Positions 16,986 through 25,601 of a stretch of DNA of 64,000 bases are shown here, piece after piece; the first letter of the stretch is position 1, and every line of letters begins with the position of its first letter. The stretch lies in NCBI RefSeq assembly GCF_010501015.1, contig NZ_QVML01000002.1, forward strand, positions 310,001 to 374,000, in the 5' to 3' direction. Made by a program: the position numbers and the translations under genes. The notes under the pieces were generated by a model, which did no database searches, was not told where the DNA came from, and saw nothing but the letters and a program-made list of their open reading frames with translations. The DNA comes from Bacteroides sp. 214 (GTDB taxonomy: Bacteria; Bacteroidota; Bacteroidia; Bacteroidales; Bacteroidaceae).

Positions 16986-18380
16986 ATGTTGTTGAAGAAT
17001 GCTATACGAGAGATAAACGGACTGCGTTATGTGGTTGATAAGCTGGATATTCAATCCGGATTGGCAAGGCGTGTGCTTTACGAAACCAAGTTTATGCACA
17101 GTACTGACGAGATAATGGAGATACTCGACAAGGTGGAAATATTCATATTTCTGTTACTTACACCTGATTATAAAACTGCTCTTTCCAAAACGCGTATTAA
17201 ACTGAAACAGGCAAAGGATATTCGTGGCACGCTCAAACGGCTTAAAAATAGAGATGTGCTGGATGATATCGAATTGTTTGAAATCAAAACATTTGCTTTG
17301 TTGTGCCGTGAAATACATATTATCCTCGCTGAAAAGAATATAACAGTTGTACCCATCCCTTCGTTGGAAGCGGTGATAAATATACTCGACCCCGACAAAA
17401 AACGCATTGCGAACTTCTACATATATGATTCATACTCAATGGAACTCGCTGAACTCAGGAGGCAGCTGAAAGTGATGAAAGAGTCTAAAGATGCTACTGA
17501 GGCGTATGAACGTGATTATCAACGAAGCATTGATGTTGAAGATACAATTCGCAAAGAACTATCGACCAAGTTATATGAGTATCACCAAATAATTTCGCGT
17601 ACTCTGTTGATGATAGCCGAACTCGATATTCTGATAGCCAAAGCACGTCAAGCTACCGAAATGCGATTAAGTAAACCGCATCTTTCAACCACTGGTAACT
17701 TAAGCTATGAAGATTTGTTCAATCCAGAGATAGAAGCAGCATTGCACATGCAGCAAAAAGAATATCAACCGATAGATGTAACGGTAGAAAGGGGAGGAAC
17801 GTTGATTACCGGAGCAAATATGACGGGGAAATCGGTCATATTAAAAACCGTAGCGTTGGCGCAGGCTTTATTTCAGTTTGGCTTCTTTGTTCCGGCAGGG
17901 TTGGCGTCGCTTACTACGGTAGACGAGATACTCATCTGTATGGGCGATGATCAGAATGAATTGAGCGGACTCTCTTCGTTTGCTGCCGAGATGATAAAGA
18001 TAAACAGGATTATAGAAAAGGCGAAGAATAGAGAAAACATACTTGTGCTTATTGATGAATTGGCGCGAAGCACCAATCCTTCTGAAGGAAGAGCTATTGT
18101 AAACGCAGTATTAGAAATATTGAAAGAATACAATGTGTTAGCATTACTTACTACACACTATACCGTAACTGCTTCCTGTCGCCGGTTTCGAGTAAAAGGT
18201 TTGTTAGAGGGATATGACAGCGCCCAACTGACGGTTGATAACATTGATAAGTATATAGATTATCGGTTAGTATACGAATCGGGTGATACAGTGCCTCACG
18301 AAGCACTAAAAATAGCCCGGGTGCTGGGTGTGGATTTAGAAGTACTAAAGAAAGCAGAATATTATTTATACAATAAATAA
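16986..18380 (+). CDS. MutS-like ATPase of the lysine operon
   Basis: 464 residues. The C-terminal half is a MutS-type ABC ATPase: Walker A TGANMTGKS (275-283), a signature-like ELSGLSSFAAEM region (325-336), Walker B ILVLIDELA (352-360) and TTHY at about 386. The N-terminal half looks like the helical core/lever domains. The mismatch-recognition domain I and its Phe-x-Glu motif are absent, so mismatch repair is unlikely. It is 2 bp from the P-loop gene and 14 bp from kamD. Related genes occur in clostridial lysine and ornithine operons (recalled as kamC-like). Role unproven. Confidence 0.82.
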   Translation: MLLKNAIREINGLRYVVDKLDIQSGLARRVLYETKFMHSTDEIMEILDKVEIFIFLLLTPDYKTALSKTRIKLKQAKDIRGTLKRLKNRDVLDDIELFEIKTFALLCREIHIILAEKNITVVPIPSLEAVINILDPDKKRIANFYIYDSYSMELAELRRQLKVMKESKDATEAYERDYQRSIDVEDTIRKELSTKLYEYHQIISRTLLMIAELDILIAKARQATEMRLSKPHLSTTGNLSYEDLFNPEIEAALHMQQKEYQPIDVTVERGGTLITGANMTGKSVILKTVALAQALFQFGFFVPAGLASLTTVDEILICMGDDQNELSGLSSFAAEMIKINRIIEKAKNRENILVLIDELARSTNPSEGRAIVNAVLEILKEYNVLALLTTHYTVTASCRRFRVKGLLEGYDSAQLTVDNIDKYIDYRLVYESGDTVPHEALKIARVLGVDLEVLKKAEYYLYNK

Positions 18381-18394
18381 AAAGAATCATAACA

Positions 18395-19948
18395 ATGCAA
18401 CATAGCAAATTGGGTCTTGATTTTGACAAAGTGGCGAAAGCCAAAAAAGTATCTAAAAAGATAGCAAGTGAAGTGCAGAGATTTGTAGATAACTACACCA
18501 CTGTAGCGGTAGAAAGAACGTTGTGCCGCTTGCTGGGTATAGATGGAGTTGATGAAAATGGTGTGCCACTTCCTAACATACTCATTGATGAATTGAAAGA
18601 CCAGAATGTACTTTCGGAAGGTATCCTCTTTTATTTAGGGAATGCTATTGCCGAAACCGGATTGTCACCCCAACAAATAGCCGAAGATGTAACAAGTGGA
18701 CGGCTGAATATTGTTAAACTTCCTATTCATGAAACATCAGAAATAGAGCAAGCCTTGCAATGCTACGTAGATGCCAGCATTACTCATATTGATAACCGTA
18801 AGGCGAAAAGAAACCACTATTTAGATACCATTGGCGAAGGAAACAAACCCTACCTTTATGTGATAGTGGCTACCGGAAATATTTACGAAGATGTTGTTCA
18901 GGCACAAGCAGCCGCCCGTCAAGGAGCAGATGTAATTGCGGTAATCCGTACTACGGGACAAAGTTTGCTGGATTATGTTCCTTATGGTGCTACCACAGAG
19001 GGATTTGGCGGTACCTATGCTACACAAGAGAATTTCCGTATTATGCGCCAAGCCTTGGATGAAATAGGCGAGGAGGTAGGGCGCTATATTCGTCTTTGTA
19101 ACTATTGTTCTGGGCTTTGTATGCCCGAAATAGCGGCGATGGGTGCATTAGAAGGCTTGGATGTAATGCTCAATGATGCCCTTTATGGTATTCTTTTCCG
19201 CGATATTAATATGAAACGTACGTTGGTAGATCAATTCATGTCGCGCGTTATCAACGGCTATGCAGGTGTTATCATCAATACTGGCGAGGATAATTACCTC
19301 ACTACTGCCGATGCGGTGGAACAAGCGCATACGGTATTGGCTTCTGATTTTATCAATGAGCAACTTGCTCTTATGGCAGGGCTACCCGAAGAACAAATGG
19401 GATTAGGTCATGCCTTTGAAATGGATCCCGATTTGGAGAATGGCTTCATTTTAGAATTGGCGCAGGCACAAATGACACGTGAAATCTTTCCTAAAGCACC
19501 TCTGAAATACATGCCTCCTACCAAATTTATGACCGGAAACATTTTCCGTGGACATGTACAGGATGCCTTATTTAATATGATTGGCATATGGACTTCGCAA
19601 GGTATTCAGTTGCTGGGTATGCCTACCGAAGCGATACACACACCGTTTATGTCGGATAGGTATCTCTCCATTGAGAATGCACGATATATCTTTAAAAACA
19701 TGAAAGATATAGGTGATGAAATGGAATTCAAAAAAGACGGAATAATCCAAAAACGAGCTCAATTAGTGCTTGATAAAGCAATAGACCTATTAGAAAAAAT
19801 AGAAGCTGAGGGACTGTTTACCGCTTTGGAAAAAGGAATCTTTGCAGATATTAAACGACCGAAGAACGGTGGTAAAGGACTGAGTGGAGTAATAGAAAAA
19901 GGGAATAATTACTATAACCCTTTTGTAGAACGCATGTTAACGAAATAA
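18395..19948 (+). CDS. kamD: Lysine 5,6-aminomutase, alpha subunit
   Basis: Catalytic TIM-barrel subunit of the adenosylcobalamin- and PLP-dependent enzyme that converts beta-lysine to 3,5-diaminohexanoate (also D-lysine). 517 residues, the usual length. Family blocks are present: YVDASITHIDNRKAKRNHYL (about 127-146), RTTGQSLLDYVPYGATTEG (about 189-207) and MPPTKFMTGNIFRGH (about 369-383). It is followed 12 bp later by kamE. The active complex is alpha2beta2. It would need cobalamin, whose uptake or synthesis is not encoded in this window. Confidence 0.95.
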   Translation: MQHSKLGLDFDKVAKAKKVSKKIASEVQRFVDNYTTVAVERTLCRLLGIDGVDENGVPLPNILIDELKDQNVLSEGILFYLGNAIAETGLSPQQIAEDVTSGRLNIVKLPIHETSEIEQALQCYVDASITHIDNRKAKRNHYLDTIGEGNKPYLYVIVATGNIYEDVVQAQAAARQGADVIAVIRTTGQSLLDYVPYGATTEGFGGTYATQENFRIMRQALDEIGEEVGRYIRLCNYCSGLCMPEIAAMGALEGLDVMLNDALYGILFRDINMKRTLVDQFMSRVINGYAGVIINTGEDNYLTTADAVEQAHTVLASDFINEQLALMAGLPEEQMGLGHAFEMDPDLENGFILELAQAQMTREIFPKAPLKYMPPTKFMTGNIFRGHVQDALFNMIGIWTSQGIQLLGMPTEAIHTPFMSDRYLSIENARYIFKNMKDIGDEMEFKKDGIIQKRAQLVLDKAIDLLEKIEAEGLFTALEKGIFADIKRPKNGGKGLSGVIEKGNNYYNPFVERMLTK

Positions 19949-19960
19949 TACCATACAACA

Positions 19961-20749
19961 ATGAGTGGAGGATTATATAGTACCCATAAGAACGAGTTTG
20001 ACCAAACGTTAGACTTGAAAAAAATAAAGCCTTATGGCGATACAATGAACGATGGTAAAACGCAATTGAGTTTTACGCTTCCGGTGCCTGCGGGAGACGA
20101 AGCCATAGAGGCTGCCAAACTCCTGATGAAGAAAATGGGATTTGACAACCCCCAGGTAGTGTACATGAAAGAGCTGACAGAAGGTTTTACTTTTTTCAAT
20201 TGCTACGGAAGCTGTACTCATACGGTAGATTATAGTTCCATTTATGTGCCGAAGGTGGAAGCTACCCGGTGGGGTATGAACGAGACAGATGAGTTTATCA
20301 AACAACATATTGGTCGCCCTATTGTGGTAATAGGAGCAAGCACAGGAACAGATGCTCATACTGTAGGTATTGATGCCATTATGAATATGAAAGGCTTTGC
20401 CGGACATTACGGGTTAGAGCGCTATGAAATGTTCGAGGCGCATAATCTCGGTAGCCAAGTGCTTAACGAAGACTTTATAGCTAAAGCCATTGAACTGAAA
20501 GCCGACGCGTTACTTGTTTCTCAAACCGTAACGCAAAAGGATGTACATATACAGAACCTCACCGAACTGGTGGAAATGCTGGAAGCGGAAGGATTGCGTG
20601 ATAAAATAATCTTAGCTTGTGGTGGTCCGCGTATATCACACGAGCTTGCTAAAGAGCTTGGCTATGATGCAGGATTCGGCATGAATAGTTATGCGGACGA
20701 TGTCGGTTCTTTTATAGCACAAGAAATGGACAGACGCTTGAATTTATAA
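19961..20749 (+). CDS. kamE: Lysine 5,6-aminomutase, beta subunit
   Basis: 262-residue B12-binding subunit. The base-off cobalamin motif D-x-H-x-x-G is seen as DAHTVG, with Asp131, His133 and Gly136. Lys144 occupies the position known to form the PLP aldimine in the Clostridium sticklandii enzyme; both His133 and Lys144 keep the same numbering. The C-terminal flavodoxin-like half includes LLVSQTVTQKDVHIQNL. It is directly downstream of kamD and 30 bp before atoA. Confidence 0.95.
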   Translation: MSGGLYSTHKNEFDQTLDLKKIKPYGDTMNDGKTQLSFTLPVPAGDEAIEAAKLLMKKMGFDNPQVVYMKELTEGFTFFNCYGSCTHTVDYSSIYVPKVEATRWGMNETDEFIKQHIGRPIVVIGASTGTDAHTVGIDAIMNMKGFAGHYGLERYEMFEAHNLGSQVLNEDFIAKAIELKADALLVSQTVTQKDVHIQNLTELVEMLEAEGLRDKIILACGGPRISHELAKELGYDAGFGMNSYADDVGSFIAQEMDRRLNL

Positions 20750-20779
20750 CTTGAATTACAAACATTAAATCTAAATAGC

Positions 20780-21415
20780 ATGGATAAAAATGAAATAAGG
20801 GAAACCATAGCTCGAAGAGCGGCTAAGGAATTGAAAGACGGCGATGTGGTAAATCTCGGAATTGGTTTGCCAACTCTCATTCCTAATTATCTCCCGGATG
20901 GTGTACATGTTATTCTCCAATCCGAAAATGGTTTACTTGGCATGGGGGCTTCTCCTGCGGTTGGCAGTGAAGACCCGGAATTGATTGACGCGGGTGGTGG
21001 TTTTATCACCATGAATACAGGTGCGGCTAGCTTTGATAGTGCTACTTCGTTTGGTGTCATTCGTGGTGGACATGTAGATGTTACTGTACTTGGTGCACTT
21101 CAGGTAGACGAGAAAGGAAATCTGGCGAATTGGATTATTCCTGGGAAAAGAGCACCCGGTATGGGTGGCGCAATGGACTTGCTTATTGGTGCCAAAAAAG
21201 TAATCCTGGCCATGGAGCATACCGCGAAAGGAGCTTTTAAGATATTGAAAGAGTGTACGCTTCCTCTCACAGCTGCCGGACAAGTAAATCTCATTATAAC
21301 CGAAATGTGCGTGATTGAAGTAACTCCTGAAGGCTTGTTGCTGAAAGAAGTACATCCTGAGTTTACAGTAGAACAAGTGCAAGCGGCTACGGAGGCGAAG
21401 TTGATAATAAATTAA
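20780..21415 (+). CDS. atoA: Butyryl-CoA:acetoacetate CoA-transferase, beta subunit
   Basis: 211-residue beta subunit carrying the catalytic glutamate: ILQSENGLLGMG, Glu49, which forms the gamma-glutamyl-CoA thioester in family I CoA transferases. VNLGIGLPTLIPNYLP (25-40) is the other typical block. It partners with AtoD at the operon start. Separation of the two subunit genes by eight others is odd, but both remain in one transcription unit. Substrate preference is inferred from the pathway. Confidence 0.92.
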   Translation: MDKNEIRETIARRAAKELKDGDVVNLGIGLPTLIPNYLPDGVHVILQSENGLLGMGASPAVGSEDPELIDAGGGFITMNTGAASFDSATSFGVIRGGHVDVTVLGALQVDEKGNLANWIIPGKRAPGMGGAMDLLIGAKKVILAMEHTAKGAFKILKECTLPLTAAGQVNLIITEMCVIEVTPEGLLLKEVHPEFTVEQVQAATEAKLIIN

Positions 21416-21427
21416 AACCACCAAAAT

Positions 21428-22567
21428 ATGAATTTTACCCCAACCCCTCAACAACTCCTTTTTCTGCAAATGATACGGGAGTTTGCCGAAAAAGAAGTTA
21501 AGCCTCTTGCTGCTGAAGTGGATGAACAGGAACGATTCCCCCAAGAAACTGTCGAAAAGATGGCGAAACTGGGGCTCTTAGGTATTCCTATTCCTACCGA
21601 CTACAATGGTGCCGGCGGAGATAACGTACTTTATGCAATGGCTGTGGAAGAGCTTTCGCGTGTATGTGCCACTACAGGCGTGGTTGTATCCGCACATACT
21701 TCTTTGTGTGGTGCTCCGCTATTTGAACATGGTACTCCCGAACAAAAGGCAAAATACCTTACAAAGATTGCCTCGGGCGAATGGCTTGGCGCTTTTGGAT
21801 TGACCGAGCCCAATGCCGGTACGGATGCTTCGGCGCAACAAACCATTGCTGTTAGAGATGGTGATAACTATATTCTCAATGGGTCAAAGATATTTATTAC
21901 AAATGCGGGTCCCGCCGAGCTGTACATAGTTATGGCAATGACAGATAAGTCACAAGGCACACGCGGCATCTCTGCTTTTATTGTAGAGAAAAGCTTCCCG
22001 GGGTTCTCTATTGGTAAGAAAGAAAAGAAGATGGGTATTCGCGGTTCTGCAACCAGCGAACTTATTTTTGAAAACTGTATAGTTCCTGCCGAGAACTTAT
22101 TGGGTAAAGAAGGTAAAGGTTTTGGTATTGCCATGAAAACGCTCGATGGTGGGCGTATTGGAATTGCTGCACAAGCTTTAGGCATTGCGCAAGGTGCGCT
22201 CGACGAAACAGTGAAATATGTGAAGGAGCGTAAGCAGTTCGGAAAAGCTATCGGACAGTTTCAGAATACACAGTTCCAATTGGCGGATCTTGAAACAAAG
22301 ATACAAGCAGCACGCTTATTGGTTCGTTCGGCAGCCTACAAAAAAGATATGAAACAAGACTACTCTGCCGATGCGGCTATGGCGAAACTCTTTGCAGCCG
22401 AAACCGCAATGGAGGTTACTACCAAAGCGGTGCAATTTCATGGAGGATATGGCTATACCCGCGAATATCCGGTGGAGCGCATGATGCGTGACGCGAAGAT
22501 TACGGAGATTTACGAAGGTACTTCGGAAGTACAGCGTATGGTTATTGCTGCTAAATTGTTAAAATAG
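21428..22567 (+). CDS. bcd: Butyryl-CoA dehydrogenase
   Basis: 379-residue short-chain acyl-CoA dehydrogenase reducing crotonyl-CoA to butyryl-CoA. The FAD/acyl-CoA blocks GAFGLTEPNAGTDASA (about 119-134) and the C-terminal EIYEGTSEVQRM with the catalytic glutamate of IYEGT are present, along with HGGYGYTREYPVERMMRD. Immediate linkage to etfB and etfA (8 and 11 bp gaps) suggests a Bcd-EtfAB complex, which in anaerobes can bifurcate electrons from NADH to crotonyl-CoA and ferredoxin. Bifurcation here is inferred. Confidence 0.94.
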   Translation: MNFTPTPQQLLFLQMIREFAEKEVKPLAAEVDEQERFPQETVEKMAKLGLLGIPIPTDYNGAGGDNVLYAMAVEELSRVCATTGVVVSAHTSLCGAPLFEHGTPEQKAKYLTKIASGEWLGAFGLTEPNAGTDASAQQTIAVRDGDNYILNGSKIFITNAGPAELYIVMAMTDKSQGTRGISAFIVEKSFPGFSIGKKEKKMGIRGSATSELIFENCIVPAENLLGKEGKGFGIAMKTLDGGRIGIAAQALGIAQGALDETVKYVKERKQFGKAIGQFQNTQFQLADLETKIQAARLLVRSAAYKKDMKQDYSADAAMAKLFAAETAMEVTTKAVQFHGGYGYTREYPVERMMRDAKITEIYEGTSEVQRMVIAAKLLK

Positions 22568-22575
22568 GAAGGAAT

Positions 22576-23358
22576 ATGAAAATAGTCGTTTGCATAAAGC
22601 AAGTGCCCGATACCACTGAAATAAAACTCGACCCGGTGAAGGGAACTTTGATAAGAGAAGGTGTACCAAGCATCATGAACCCCGACGATAAAGGGGGACT
22701 CGAACTCGCCCTACAGTTGAAAGATAAATTCGGTGCGCACGTAACTGTGTTAACTATGGGACCGATGCAAGCCGATGCTATCCTTAGAGAAGCGTTTGCC
22801 ATGGGTGCCGATCGTGCTATCCTACTTAGTGACAGAAAGTTTGCAGGTGCCGACACATTGGCTACCTCAAATACCATAGCCGGAGCATTGCGGGCATTAT
22901 CGTTTGATTTGGTTATTACCGGAAGGCAGGCAATAGATGGAGATACCGCACAGGTAGGGCCACAGGTGGCAGAACACCTTGACCTGCCGCAGATAACATA
23001 TGTGGAGCAGGTGGAATATAATGGCAACAACTTACTTACCGTTCGCAAAGCTACAGAAGAGGGATATCAACAGCTGGAGGTAGAACTCCCATGTGTACTT
23101 ACTGTATTGGCTAGTGCGAATAAAGCACGCTATATGTCGGTAAGGGGCATTGTCGAAGCGTTTGATCGTGAAATAGAGGTGTGGAATTATGACCATATTG
23201 AAGTGGATGAAGATAAACTTGGCTTGAATGGCTCACCTACCCGTGTAGCAAAATCTTTCAGCAAGGGGCTCAAAGCGGCCGGACAAACATTTGAAGTAAC
23301 ACCTGCCGAGGCTGTAGATATCATCATCAATAACCTGAAAGAAAAATTCATCATTTAA
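22576..23358 (+). CDS. etfB: Electron transfer flavoprotein, beta subunit
   Basis: 260 residues. It starts with the classical KIVVCIKQVPDT and carries the DPVKGTLIREGVPSIMNPDDKGGLE-type beginning of EtfB, the nucleotide loop ITGRQAIDGDTAQVGP (about 115-130) and a C-terminal linker rich in charged residues. Partner of EtfA in delivering electrons to Bcd. Located between bcd and etfA. Confidence 0.95.
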   Translation: MKIVVCIKQVPDTTEIKLDPVKGTLIREGVPSIMNPDDKGGLELALQLKDKFGAHVTVLTMGPMQADAILREAFAMGADRAILLSDRKFAGADTLATSNTIAGALRALSFDLVITGRQAIDGDTAQVGPQVAEHLDLPQITYVEQVEYNGNNLLTVRKATEEGYQQLEVELPCVLTVLASANKARYMSVRGIVEAFDREIEVWNYDHIEVDEDKLGLNGSPTRVAKSFSKGLKAAGQTFEVTPAEAVDIIINNLKEKFII

Positions 23359-23369
23359 AGCGCTTCATT

Positions 23370-24371
23370 ATGGATAAATCAATGTATAAAGGTGTATATG
23401 TGTTCATAGAACAGCGTGAAGGGATGATTCAGAACGTAGCGTTTGAACTATTGACCAAAGCACGGGAGTTGGCAGACACACTGAATGAAAAAGTTTATGC
23501 AATACTTCTTGGAGACAAAATAGCTGATAAAGCAATTGAGTGTGTTTACTTTGGCGCGGATACAGTGCTGTGTGTGGATGCTCCCGAACTGAAAGAGTAT
23601 ATTACAGAACCCTATGCGCAGGCTGTTTGTCAATTAGTAAAGGAATACCACCCAAGTATTTTACTTATTGGTGCAACTACCATTGGTCGTGACTTAGGGC
23701 CGCGTGTGTCAGCACGGTTAGGCACAGGTCTTACAGCCGACTGTACTGCACTTGCCATTTCCGAAGATCGCGACTTAATGATGACTCGTCCGGCTTTTGG
23801 AGGAAATCTCATGGCTACGATTTTGTGTAAGGAGCATCGTCCGCAGATGTCTACCGTTCGACCGGGAGTTATGCGTATTGGTGTGCGTGATACACACAGA
23901 AAGGGCGATGTCAAACAAGTGAAGATAACGTTCGACAGCTCTAAGTTTAAGGTACGACTGGTGAAAACAGTTAAAGAAGAGAAGCAACTGGTGGATATAA
24001 CCGAGGCGAATATCCTCGTGTCCGGTGGACGTGGAGTAGGTAATAGCGAAGGATTTGAGATGCTTCGTGACTTTGCTAAAACGATTAATGCAGAGGTGTC
24101 TTCTTCCAGAGCAATGGTAGACGCAGGCGTTATGTCGCATGACAGGCAAGTGGGACAAACAGGCAAAACGGTGCGTCCCGATGTTTATTTTGCTTTGGGT
24201 ATATCGGGCGCTATTCAGCACCTTGCAGGTATGGAAGAGTCGGAATTTATCATTGCCATTAACAAAGATAAATTTGCTCCTATCTTCCAGGCTGCCGACT
24301 TGGGGATTGTAGGTGATGTAAAACAAATCATTCCCCTGCTTATAGAGAAACTGAAAAGCTTAAAATCTTAA
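23370..24371 (+). CDS. etfA: Electron transfer flavoprotein, alpha subunit
   Basis: 333 residues. The C-terminal FAD domain has SRAMVDAG (near 248), QVGQTGKTVRPDVYFALGIS and GAIQHLAGM (near 285-293), followed by INKDKFAPIFQAADLGIVGD. Together with EtfB it forms the flavoprotein that services butyryl-CoA dehydrogenase. The gene lies 11 bp after etfB and 18 bp before the thiolase. Confidence 0.95.
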   Translation: MDKSMYKGVYVFIEQREGMIQNVAFELLTKARELADTLNEKVYAILLGDKIADKAIECVYFGADTVLCVDAPELKEYITEPYAQAVCQLVKEYHPSILLIGATTIGRDLGPRVSARLGTGLTADCTALAISEDRDLMMTRPAFGGNLMATILCKEHRPQMSTVRPGVMRIGVRDTHRKGDVKQVKITFDSSKFKVRLVKTVKEEKQLVDITEANILVSGGRGVGNSEGFEMLRDFAKTINAEVSSSRAMVDAGVMSHDRQVGQTGKTVRPDVYFALGISGAIQHLAGMEESEFIIAINKDKFAPIFQAADLGIVGDVKQIIPLLIEKLKSLKS

Positions 24372-24389
24372 ATACTAAAAACTCAACGT

Positions 24390-25589
24390 ATGAAAGTATA
24401 TATTATCGCTGCTAAAAGAACGGCAATTGGCAAGTTTTTGGGAACAATAGCGAATGTTCCTGCCGTAGACTTGGCTGCCACGGTTATGAAAGATATTATT
24501 AGCGAGAGTAAGATAGACCCCGCCATGCTCGATGAAGTTATTGTGGGGAATGTACTTTGTGCCGGATTGAAGCAAGGAGTTGCCCGTCAGGCGGCTATCA
24601 AAGCCGGTATTCCGCAAGAGGTGCCTGCCTACGGTGTAAATATGATTTGCGGTAGTGGTATGAAAAGCATCATGATGGCATACAACAGTATTAAGGCGGG
24701 CGAAGCCAACTTGATATTGGCGGGAGGAACCGAATCAATGTCGGGTGCGGGTTTTGTAACTCCCGGCAGTGTGCGTGGTGGACAGAAAATGGGTAATATC
24801 ATTTCGGTAGATCACATGGTGTACGATGGTTTAACCGATGCCTTCAGCGGATTGCACATGGGAATAACTGCCGAGAATGTAGCTGAACAATATAGCATTA
24901 CCCGTGAACAGCAGGATGCTTTTGCTTACGCCTCCCAACAAAAAACGATTGCAGCTATTGATGCAGGTCGTTTTCAGAACGAAATAGTGCCAGTAGTTAT
25001 CGAAACACGAAAAGGGACTATTACCTTTGAGGTAGATGAGTTCCCTAATCGCGAAACAACAGTAGAGAAATTAGGTAAACTCAAACCTGCTTTTAAGAAA
25101 GATGGAACAGTAACAGCAGGCAATGCATCGGGTATTAATGATGGAGCCAGCTTCGTGCTTGTGGCTTCCGAAGAGATGGTTCAGAAACTGGGTATCACTC
25201 CTATGGTAGAAATCATTACCGTAGCACAAGCAGGTGTAGATCCAAGTGTTATGGGAATGGGACCTGTTCCTGCTATTGCTAAGGCACTTAATAAAGCTGC
25301 GTTGAAATTAGGAGAAATGGATATTATAGAACTCAACGAAGCCTTTGCTGCGCAATCGCTTGGGGTTATTAAACAACTCTCTCAAGATCACGGTGTAAGC
25401 GAAGCATGGATTCACGAAAAGGCAAATATCAATGGTGGCGCATTAGCGTTAGGACATCCTATTGGCGCTTCGGGCAACCGTATTGTGGTTTCTATGATTC
25501 ACGATATGCTCCGCACCAATAAGAGCTATGGATTGGCATCGCTCTGTATTGGTGGTGGCATGGGTACTGCGTTGGTTGTAAAGAGATAA
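24390..25589 (+). CDS. thlA: Acetyl-CoA acetyltransferase (thiolase)
   Basis: 399-residue degradative/biosynthetic thiolase. Acylated Cys87 lies in NMICGSGMKS, the histidine in GGALALGHPIGASG (near 353), and the second cysteine in SLCIGGGMG near the C-terminus. In this operon it cleaves acetoacetyl-CoA, formed by the CoA transferase, into two acetyl-CoA, one of which returns to Kce. It is the last gene of the operon, ending 2 bp before the convergent pectinesterase-like gene. The gene name is by analogy to clostridial thlA. Confidence 0.94.
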   Translation: MKVYIIAAKRTAIGKFLGTIANVPAVDLAATVMKDIISESKIDPAMLDEVIVGNVLCAGLKQGVARQAAIKAGIPQEVPAYGVNMICGSGMKSIMMAYNSIKAGEANLILAGGTESMSGAGFVTPGSVRGGQKMGNIISVDHMVYDGLTDAFSGLHMGITAENVAEQYSITREQQDAFAYASQQKTIAAIDAGRFQNEIVPVVIETRKGTITFEVDEFPNRETTVEKLGKLKPAFKKDGTVTAGNASGINDGASFVLVASEEMVQKLGITPMVEIITVAQAGVDPSVMGMGPVPAIAKALNKAALKLGEMDIIELNEAFAAQSLGVIKQLSQDHGVSEAWIHEKANINGGALALGHPIGASGNRIVVSMIHDMLRTNKSYGLASLCIGGGMGTALVVKR

Positions 25590-25601
25590 TATTATATCTC
25601 T
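25582..25601. terminator. Short palindrome over two convergent stop codons
   Basis: AGAGATA (25582-25588) pairs with TATCTCT (25595-25601) around a 6-nt loop. It covers the ends of the thiolase and pectinesterase-like genes and may be a weak shared terminator; the stem is AT-rich. Confidence 0.4.

Noticed and set aside
16986..18380. MutS-like gene as a mismatch repair protein
   Set aside because: The mismatch-recognition domain is absent and the gene is embedded in the lysine operon; repair function is unlikely.
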